A stretch of 12,098 nucleotides of DNA from the NCBI GenBank assembly GCA_964471535.1, contig CAYYHA010000112.1, forward strand, positions 1-12,098, given 5' to 3'. Position 1 is the stretch's first letter, and each line of letters starts with the position of its first letter. Below are positions 7,540 to 12,098 of this stretch, one piece after another. The stretch is from CAYYHA01 sp964471535 (GTDB lineage Bacteria; Myxococcota; Myxococcia; SLRQ01). The position numbers and the translations under genes were made by a program. The notes below the pieces were generated by a model, which saw only the letters and a program-made list of their open reading frames with translations, was not told the DNA's origin and did no database searches.

Positions 7540-7555
7540 CGGCACGGCGCTTGCT
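7540..7555 (+). promoter_or_regulatory. Sigma-54 (RpoN) promoter P2 of the four-module lipoprotein operon
   Basis: CGGCAC (7540-7545), GGCGC, then TTGCT (7551-7555) match the extended sigma-54 consensus TGGCACGRNNNTTGCW at all conserved positions except the first T. Spacing is correct. Transcription would begin near 7566, giving a leader of about 93 bases before the ATG at 7659. Confidence 0.72.
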
Positions 7556-7658
7556 TCTCCTTGCCGCGAGGGTGCGCATGCTGAAGGATGGAGTGAACGA
7601 CGAGGGGCGTACCCTTCGGAAGCCGCCTTGCCCCGGCACCTTGCCCAAGAGCCGTGCC

Positions 7659-9038
7659 ATGTCCCTTCACCCCCTCCCACTTGCTGTCGTCTTCACGGTT
7701 ACGGTGGCCGGCTGCGCCGCCGGTCTCGACGGTGAGGCGCTGAAGGGATCCGGGGCCCCCGGCCAGCTCGTCGTCGCCGAAGTCACCGCGATCGACCTGC
7801 CGGACCAGATCGCCTTCGGAGAGGAGGCGCAGCTGCGGGTGCGCGGACGCCACAGCGACAGCTGCACCCGCTTCGAGCGTTTCGAGACGACTCGAAGCGG
7901 TCGCACCATCGAGGTGACCGCCTGGGCAGTGCGCGCCTTCGAGCAGTGTGTCCCCGAACCGCACCTCTTCGAGGCGAGTCTCACCCTGGCGGGGCTCGAC
8001 CCGGGCGTTTGGAACATCGTCGTCAACGGCCGCTTCGATGCGGTCCTGAGCGTCGCCGACCCCGCCCTCACCGAGCCCGGTTGCCTCGCGACCGAGCCGC
8101 TCGCTGTCGACGCGGTCCGATTGCCCCCGCCCACCTGGCCGCAAGGATCCGCGCAGGTGGAGATCGAGGGCACGCTGCCCTCGCCCTGTCACGTGCTGCA
8201 GCCGCTCGCGTTCGAGCTTGGCTCGGGCCTCGTCTCCATTCGGGCCGAGAGCCGCGCCTGCACACCGGAAAGCTGTCCGCCAGAGCCACGCCCGGTGCGG
8301 ACGGCGGTCGACGTGGGCCCCCTCCCCGAAGCGGGACGCTGGCGTGTCGAAGTCAACGGCCGGGACTTCGGTGCCATCGAGGTGGTGGGAGAGAACGCCT
8401 GCCTCTTCACGCCCCTCTCCGTCACGCGGATCGAAGTCCCCGAGGTGGCGGTCGGAGTCGTCCCGGTGAGCTACGCCGGACGCCTCCCCTCAGCCTGCGC
8501 GGCAGTGGATCCCCCGACGATCCGCACCGGCGGGGACGCGGGTGAGGTCGAAATCGATCTTTCGGTGCACGAGTGCGGAGGCCCCTGCGCCGCCGACCCT
8601 GTCCTCGTCTCGGGTGCGATAGACCTCCCCGACCTTCCGGCGGGCCGGTATCGGGTCGTCCTCAACGGGCTCACTTCGGACAGGACGGTTCAGGTGCTGC
8701 CGGCGGGCGCCTGCAGCCTCGAGGAGATCCCTGCCGACGGGCTCACGGAGGTCTACGCCGCCTCCGGGCTCGAGGATGCGGCGGCTGCGGGCGCCGCGCT
8801 GGACATCGTGGTCGCCGGCCGCTACCCCGCCGGCTGCTGGTGGGGCGCCGTGGCGCGGGGGACGGTGGGCGAGGGTCGCATCGACCTTCGGGTGGAGGCC
8901 ACCGCCTGCGAGGCCGAGTGCCCTGGCGAGGGAGACTTCGTGGTGGTCTGGTCATCGCCCTCGGGTCTGCCCGAAGGCCGCTACACGCTCCTGGTGAATG
9001 GACGCGCCTTTGGAGAGGTGGCATTGGAGGCGCCGTGA
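7659..9038 (+). CDS. Lipoprotein with four Ig-like/beta-sandwich-type repeats, function unknown
   Basis: The protein has 459 residues from the ATG at 7659, chosen because it begins a lipoprotein signal with VAGC (anchor Cys19). The frame is open further upstream, but that part overlaps the sigma-54 promoter and lacks a signal. The mature protein is four diverged modules of about 100 residues at roughly 37-134, 141-244, 247-347 and 351-457. Each has a strand containing ID(L/V) or a similar motif near its start, a Cys pair in the middle and a closing strand with (Y/W)xVxVNG(R/L): VVNGR 121-125, EVNGR 231-235, VLNGL 334-338 and LVNGR 445-449. Intramodule disulfides are likely. No family is recognised. 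The stop overlaps the start of the next gene (GTGA), implying translational coupling. The sigma-54 promoter and UAS upstream suggest activation by the NtrC-type regulator. Confidence 0.85.
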   Translation: MSLHPLPLAVVFTVTVAGCAAGLDGEALKGSGAPGQLVVAEVTAIDLPDQIAFGEEAQLRVRGRHSDSCTRFERFETTRSGRTIEVTAWAVRAFEQCVPEPHLFEASLTLAGLDPGVWNIVVNGRFDAVLSVADPALTEPGCLATEPLAVDAVRLPPPTWPQGSAQVEIEGTLPSPCHVLQPLAFELGSGLVSIRAESRACTPESCPPEPRPVRTAVDVGPLPEAGRWRVEVNGRDFGAIEVVGENACLFTPLSVTRIEVPEVAVGVVPVSYAGRLPSACAAVDPPTIRTGGDAGEVEIDLSVHECGGPCAADPVLVSGAIDLPDLPAGRYRVVLNGLTSDRTVQVLPAGACSLEEIPADGLTEVYAASGLEDAAAAGAALDIVVAGRYPAGCWWGAVARGTVGEGRIDLRVEATACEAECPGEGDFVVVWSSPSGLPEGRYTLLVNGRAFGEVALEAP

Positions 9039-9301
9039 ACCGCGACCACGAAGGCAAGGCGCACCCGCCCGAGCGGGCTGGGGCGCAGGAGACGGAACGC
9101 GTGACCCCATCCGGCACGGCCGGTGGGGGCGAAGCTTCGGCTGCTGCGGCGCGGCGTCCCGCTGCCGATGCCGAGGCAGCGGAGGAGGAGCGAAGCCTCG
9201 AGGCGAGCTTCCTCGGCTACGCGCTCTTCTACGGCGGCATCATCGGCCTCATCGTCGCGCTCGGCTTGCTGATGGTGCTTCTGATGCGCTTTGGCCGGTA
9301 G
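9035..9301 (+). CDS. Small single-pass membrane protein coupled to the four-module lipoprotein
   Basis: The protein has 88 residues from a GTG at 9035 that overlaps the upstream stop as GTGA, with GGAGG at 9026-9030 as ribosome site. Residues 1-50 are polar and rich in Glu, Ala and Gly, and likely disordered. Residues about 58-84 are one strongly hydrophobic helix with GGIIGLIVALGL, followed by a short tail with Arg, so the N-terminus is probably on one side and the helix is C-terminal (tail-anchored style). No family is recognised. Tight coupling suggests it works with the lipoprotein. The longer open frame upstream (from 8573) is out-of-frame overlap with the lipoprotein and is not used. 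Confidence 0.75.
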   Translation: MNRDHEGKAHPPERAGAQETERVTPSGTAGGGEASAAAARRPAADAEAAEEERSLEASFLGYALFYGGIIGLIVALGLLMVLLMRFGR

Positions 9302-9305
9302 CCGG

Positions 9306-9331
9306 TCGCCACCCCGTGGGGACGGCGATTT
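9306..9331 (+). terminator. Terminator-like hairpin after the lipoprotein/small membrane protein operon
   Basis: An outer stem TCGCC/GGCGA and an inner stem CCCC/GGGG, separated by a small internal loop, are followed directly by TTT. It begins four bases after the TAG at 9299-9301. This is the best intrinsic-terminator candidate in the window, although the inner loop (GT) is very tight. Confidence 0.5.
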
Positions 9332-9380
9332 CCTCCCCCGAGATCCCCGGCCGCCCGACGCCCCGGTCGCCTGCCGTTGC

Positions 9381-9395
9381 GGCCGGCCACCGGCC
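9381..9395 (-). terminator. Hairpin downstream of the AMMECR1-family gene
   Basis: GGCCGG and CCGGCC pair across a 3-base loop, 11 bases past the stop of the leftward AMMECR1-family gene. There is no T-run. Confidence 0.33.
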
Positions 9396-9406
9396 CGACA
9401 GGTGCT

Positions 9407-9946
9407 TCAGGTCGGATCGGCCTCGCCGAAGTGTTCCACCGGAAAGGCCAGGAGGCGGGCCTGCGGCAGCTTCCAGGCCCCAGGAGGCAGCCCTGCCTTC
9501 ATCGCCAGGGCGTCGAGGAAGCGCTGCCGATCGCGCCCGAGCTCGTCGGCCACCTGGGGGAGGAGGAAGCCCCGCCGGCCACCGTACTCGAGCAGCACGC
9601 CGTCGACCCCGAGCTCGATCTCGGCGGGATCGCGCACCTCGCGCACGCCGTAGAGGACCGAGACCTCCACATCGATCTCGGGCCACTCGGCGCGGGTGAC
9701 CGGGGGGAACCTGGGATCGTCGAAGGCGGAGAGCACCGCCGCCTCGGCCACGGTCTCCCGCAGGGGAACCGGGCTGTGGAGGATCCCCCGGCAGCCGCGC
9801 AGCTCGCCGCGCCGGCGCAGGGTGACGAAGGCGCCCAGCCCCGTCTCGGTGGGACCCTCGAGGCGCGCCTCGGGGCGAAGCCCCAGCCTCGCCTCGATGG
9901 CGCTGCGGGCGGTGGTGAGCAGCGCCTTTCTGTCACGTTCTTCCAT
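9407..9946 (-). CDS. AMMECR1-domain protein (AmmeMemoRadiSam system protein A family)
   Basis: The protein has 179 residues, the usual length for a stand-alone bacterial or archaeal AMMECR1 protein. The start at 9946 has AGGGGG a few bases upstream; a longer frame reaching to 10255 crosses the promoter of the next gene and is rejected. The hallmark LRGCRG is at 49-54. AFDDPRFPP at 74-82 and EIDVEVSVL at 90-98 follow, then FLLPQVA at 127-133 and LDALAMKAGLPPGAW at 144-158, all typical of the family. Many bacteria carry this gene with MEMO1-family and radical-SAM partners; neither is in the window. Biochemical function is not established, and a cytoplasmic location is expected as no signal is seen. 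It is divergent from the OmpA-like gene. Confidence 0.93.
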   Translation of the reverse strand: MEERDRKALLTTARSAIEARLGLRPEARLEGPTETGLGAFVTLRRRGELRGCRGILHSPVPLRETVAEAAVLSAFDDPRFPPVTRAEWPEIDVEVSVLYGVREVRDPAEIELGVDGVLLEYGGRRGFLLPQVADELGRDRQRFLDALAMKAGLPPGAWKLPQARLLAFPVEHFGEADPT

Positions 9947-9963
9947 GCCGCCCCCTAGCGTAA

Positions 9964-9983
9964 GGCGCCTTCGACGAAGCGCC
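9964..9983. promoter_or_regulatory. Dyad upstream of the AMMECR1-family gene
   Basis: GGCGC and GCGCC flank TTCG-A-CGAA in the 20 bases just before the leftward gene, next to a possible minus-strand -10 (TACGCT, 9962-9957). It could be an operator. The two inverted repeats have slightly different centres, so chance is possible. Confidence 0.2.
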
Positions 9984-10043
9984 ACCGCCTCCGGTACCGC
10001 GGACCCGTCCGCCGCTCCCCTCACAGGTGTCGTCCACGCTCCG

Positions 10044-10071
10044 TTGACGGAAGCCGCCTCGCCCCTTATCG
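10044..10071 (+). promoter_or_regulatory. Sigma-70-type promoter of the OmpA-like lipoprotein gene
   Basis: TTGACG (10044-10049) and TTATCG (10066-10071) are 16 bases apart. The -35 is a five-of-six match and the -10 is moderate. Transcription would start near 10078, about 26 bases before the ATG, with the ribosome site AGGAGG at 10090-10095 in between. Confidence 0.5.
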
Positions 10072-10103
10072 GTCGGAGACTCACCACGCAGGAGGGGAAA
10101 GCG

Positions 10104-10991
10104 ATGTTCTGGAAGCGACCCGAGGGGATGATCGTCCTTGCCGCGTGCCTTCTCGCCACCGGCTGCGTCAGCGCGGGCAAATACGAGCAGCTGCAACGCG
10201 ACCTCGACGAGACGCGGCTGACGCTCACGAAGAAGGTCAAGGAGCGGGACGCCAAGATTCAGTCGCTCGAGGAGGCGCTCGCCAGCGAGCGTGCGAAGGT
10301 GGCGAAGCTCGAGGGGGAGGTGGCCCAGCTGAAGGAGGCGATGGCTGCGGCCCAGAGCGAGCACGAGGCGGAGCGGGCGAAGCTGCAGGAGCAGCTCGCG
10401 CAGACGGTGAAGGACCGCTCCCGCCTCAAGGCCTCGGTGCAGGACATGCGTGACGCGCTCGCCGAGCTGGAGAAGCGCCGGAAGGCGGCCGAGGCACGGG
10501 TGGCGCAGTTCCAGAGCCTGCTCGCTCGCTTCAAGCCGCTCATCGACACCGGGAAGCTGCGGGTGAAGATCGTCGACGGCAGGATGGTGGTGGCGCTCGC
10601 CACCGACGTGCTCTTCCCCTCCGGCTCGGCGAAGCTCTCGGAGGAGGGCAAGCAGGCCATCACGGAGGTGGCGCAGCTGCTCAAAGAGGTGAAAGGGAAG
10701 AAATTCCAGATCGAGGGGCACACCGACAACGTGCCCATCAAGACGGCGAAATTCCCCAGCAACTGGGAGCTCGCAGCGGCGCGCGCCATCACCGTGCTCA
10801 AGACCATGGTGGAGGCCGGCATGGAGCCCGAGCGGCTGTCGGCAGCGAGCTTCGCCGACACCCGGCCCGCCGCCGACAACTCGACGAAGGAGGGCCGGGC
10901 CCAGAACCGTCGGATCGAAATCGTGGTCCTGCCCGACCTCTCGACCCTGCCCGGCTTCGAGGAGCTGAAGCGCGCCGCCGGGGAGAGCTGA
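10104..10991 (+). CDS. OmpA/MotB-like peptidoglycan-binding lipoprotein with coiled coil
   Basis: The protein has 295 residues. The ATG at 10104 follows a strong ribosome site (AGGAGG, spacing 8). The lipoprotein signal ends LATGC with anchor Cys21; an earlier LAAC at 12-15 is probably too close to the N-terminus. Residues 27-145 are a long charged coiled coil. The OmpA-like domain spans about 163-278: VLFPSGSAKL at 169-178, EGHTDNVPI at 204-212, FPSNWELAAARA at 217-228 and NRRIEI at 268-273. The Asp of GHTDN and the Arg of NRRIEI are the residues that bind meso-diaminopimelate in the family. It should sit in the outer membrane and hold the peptidoglycan through a helical spacer, as Pal- or MotB-like proteins do. 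It has its own promoter and is the last rightward gene in the window. Confidence 0.93.
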   Translation: MFWKRPEGMIVLAACLLATGCVSAGKYEQLQRDLDETRLTLTKKVKERDAKIQSLEEALASERAKVAKLEGEVAQLKEAMAAAQSEHEAERAKLQEQLAQTVKDRSRLKASVQDMRDALAELEKRRKAAEARVAQFQSLLARFKPLIDTGKLRVKIVDGRMVVALATDVLFPSGSAKLSEEGKQAITEVAQLLKEVKGKKFQIEGHTDNVPIKTAKFPSNWELAAARAITVLKTMVEAGMEPERLSAASFADTRPAADNSTKEGRAQNRRIEIVVLPDLSTLPGFEELKRAAGES

Positions 10992-11062
10992 GGCGCCGTC
11001 GCCCTTCGGCGGTCCCGGCGGACCGGTCCGAGGACGGCGGCACGCCCGCGGCGCGCGTCGGG

Positions 11063-11087
11063 GGCCGGGGAACACCGGCTCCCGGCC
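11063..11087 (+). terminator. Hairpin downstream of the OmpA-like gene
   Basis: GGCCGGG (11063-11069) and CCCGGCC (11081-11087) form a 7-bp stem with an 11-base loop, about 70 bases past the stop; only GTT follows. The rest of the 232-base gap to the next gene is GC-rich sequence without an evident gene. Confidence 0.33.
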
Positions 11088-11183
11088 GTTCCGCTGCCGG
11101 ACCGTACGACCCTAGGGTGGAACCCTTCGAGGCCCACTGCCCTGGCGCTGCGCCCGTGCGGGCCGGTCCCACCGAAGTAGACG

Positions 11184-11220
11184 GGGGCCTCGGGCCCCAG
11201 CCCGATCCGCACCGCGGATC
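11184..11220 (-). terminator. Two tandem hairpins after the TSP3-repeat protein gene
   Basis: GATCCGC and GCGGATC pair across a 3-base loop (11204-11220), beginning three bases past the stop of the leftward gene. GGGGCC and GGCCCC pair across another 3-base loop (11184-11198). Both stems are perfect, but no T-run follows. Confidence 0.42.
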
Positions 11221-11223
11221 CCC

Positions 11224-12098
11224 TCAGTTCTGGCAGCGGTCACCGACGCCGTCCCCGTCGGTGTCGTGCTGCCAGGGATCGTAGCGACGGGGGCAGACGT
11301 CGCAGGCGTCGCCGACTCCGTCCGGAATCGGAGGCTCGGTCGTCGTGGGTACGTCCAGAGGGCCGTCCGCGGCATCTCGGAGCTGCAGGGCATGCCACCA
11401 CCCGCCCACTGCGTCGTAGACCTGCACCATCAGGAGGTGCCAGCCCGCCTCCAGCCAAAGCCGCGTCCGGTTGCGGTTCACGTCGTAAGCCTGACACGCA
11501 TGCTGGCCCTCGTGGATGGCGACGCCGTCCACCCAGAGGCGGCCGGTATCGTCCTCGCCCCATTTCACACGGATCATTTGACTTTCTGAGAGGTGGAACC
11601 AGGCAGCGGCAATGCCATGCACCGCGTCCAGCCCCGCGATCGCAGCGGCGCCTTCGTTGAGCACCTTCCCCCAGTCGTAGGCGCCGCTGCCCGAGGAGCC
11701 CTTGACCCAGAACGCGCCCCGATAGGGGGTGCCTTCCACGGGAACCACGCGGCTGAGATCCCAGCGGGGCGGGTGCGGCGGCGCGGCACACACCGGCGAG
11801 CCGTGGGGCCAGGGCCCGGCGAAAAGGTAGTCTCGGATGCCGCCGCTGCCGGTGGTGTGCCGTGAGGTGTCCGCGGCCATCACCTCTCCCACATCGGACT
11901 GATCGCTGTTGGGGGTCAGCGGGCCGTTGTCGATCGCGTCGGGAACCCCGTCGGAGTCCGTGTCGGCGCAGGCCCCCCCACAAGCGGGATCCCTCGCAAA
12001 GGGGGGCGCGAGAGCGCACAGGGGCGCCGCGGCGGGTGGCTGCTCGGGATCGGCAACGCTCCAGCAGAGGTCACAGGCGTCGGCGATGCCGTCGCCGT
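11224..12098 (-). CDS. C-terminal part of a secreted protein with thrombospondin type-3 repeats and a PA14-like beta-sandwich, partial
   Basis: The frame is open from the window edge to TGA 11224-11226, giving about 290 residues; the start lies beyond 12098. A GTG at 11892 is only an internal codon. In coding order there is a Ca-binding TSP3-type motif GDGIADACDLC at the edge, then a Cys/Pro-rich stretch, then DTDSDGVPDAIDN (near 11965-11925). A domain of about 170 residues follows, with GRLWVDGVAI and WLEAGWHLLMVQVYD. It ends with two TSP3-type motifs, DGVGDACDVCP and DTDGDGVGDRC, at the very C-terminus. The Gly-x-Leu-x-(V/I)-Asp-Gly and Leu-x-Ala-Gly-x-His patterns resemble PA14-type sugar-binding or adhesive domains, but that call is tentative. 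Such proteins are secreted or surface-bound and bind calcium through the Asp-rich loops. Confidence 0.75.
   Translation of the reverse strand, partial: GDGIADACDLCWSVADPEQPPAAAPLCALAPPFARDPACGGACADTDSDGVPDAIDNGPLTPNSDQSDVGEVMAADTSRHTTGSGGIRDYLFAGPWPHGSPVCAAPPHPPRWDLSRVVPVEGTPYRGAFWVKGSSGSGAYDWGKVLNEGAAAIAGLDAVHGIAAAWFHLSESQMIRVKWGEDDTGRLWVDGVAIHEGQHACQAYDVNRNRTRLWLEAGWHLLMVQVYDAVGGWWHALQLRDAADGPLDVPTTTEPPIPDGVGDACDVCPRRYDPWQHDTDGDGVGDRCQN

Larger units (their letters stand above)
7357..7658. other. Divergent intergenic regulatory region (302 bp)
   Basis: This gap separates the starts of the MORN lipoprotein (leftward) and the four-module lipoprotein (rightward). It holds the UAS copy at 7457-7472, the rightward sigma-54 promoter at 7540-7555 and a weak leftward sigma-54-like element at 7508-7523. 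Open frames extend into it from both genes, but they lack signal-peptide logic and are read as untranslated. No RNA gene is recognisable. Confidence 0.6.

Noticed and set aside
11224..11892. A complete 222-residue protein starting at the GTG at 11892
   Set aside because: The same frame remains open and rich in TSP3-type motifs from 11893 to the window edge, so this GTG is internal and the gene is partial.

Overview
The window is strongly GC-rich bacterial DNA. It holds many envelope proteins: lipoproteins, Cys-rich tandem repeats, thrombospondin type-3 repeats, an OmpA-like protein and an outer-membrane barrel. There is also an NtrC-type sigma-54 activator and the tail of an FGE/SUMF1-like protein. 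This mix suggests a myxobacterium-like member of the Myxococcota (former Deltaproteobacteria). That placement is inferred from style and gene families; no marker gene is present.

Layout. Bases 1-105 (+) are the C-terminal end of an FGE-sulfatase-domain protein. Bases 313-2535 (-) encode a large Cys-rich repeat lipoprotein. Its reading frame carries a TAG in the middle of the fourth copy of its second repeat, and 31 more codons of clearly homologous sequence follow to 217. Bases 2685-4094 (+) encode a complete response regulator with receiver, AAA+ and Fis-type HTH domains; no histidine kinase is visible. Bases 4266-5387 and 5454-6629 (+) encode a secreted coiled-coil protein and a probable outer-membrane beta-barrel. 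Bases 6670-7356 (-) encode a MORN-variant (YwqK-like) repeat lipoprotein. Bases 7659-9038 and 9035-9301 (+) are a translationally coupled pair: a four-module lipoprotein and an 88-residue single-pass membrane protein. Bases 9407-9946 (-) encode an AMMECR1-family protein. Bases 10104-10991 (+) encode a coiled-coil OmpA-like peptidoglycan-binding lipoprotein. Bases 11224-12098 (-) are the C-terminal part of a secreted protein with TSP3 repeats and a beta-sandwich-like domain; its start lies outside the window.

The main discovery candidate is a small sigma-54 regulon. A full -24/-12 element (TGGCAC-N5-TTGCA, 4235-4250) precedes the coiled-coil/barrel operon. A near-perfect one (CGGCAC-N5-TTGCT, 7540-7555) precedes the four-module lipoprotein operon. 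A shared 14-base sequence, AAATCCGTGGCCAC, lies about 83-87 bp upstream of the -12 GC of each promoter, in opposite orientations. At the first promoter it is part of a perfect 12-bp palindrome. This is the arrangement expected of enhancer sites for one bacterial enhancer-binding protein, and the gene directly upstream encodes such a protein. The inferred picture is a signal-responsive envelope module: a phosphorylated activator switches on a periplasmic coiled-coil protein, an outer-membrane barrel, a modular lipoprotein and a small membrane protein. What the module does is unknown.

No RNA genes, insertion sequences or CRISPR arrays were recognised.
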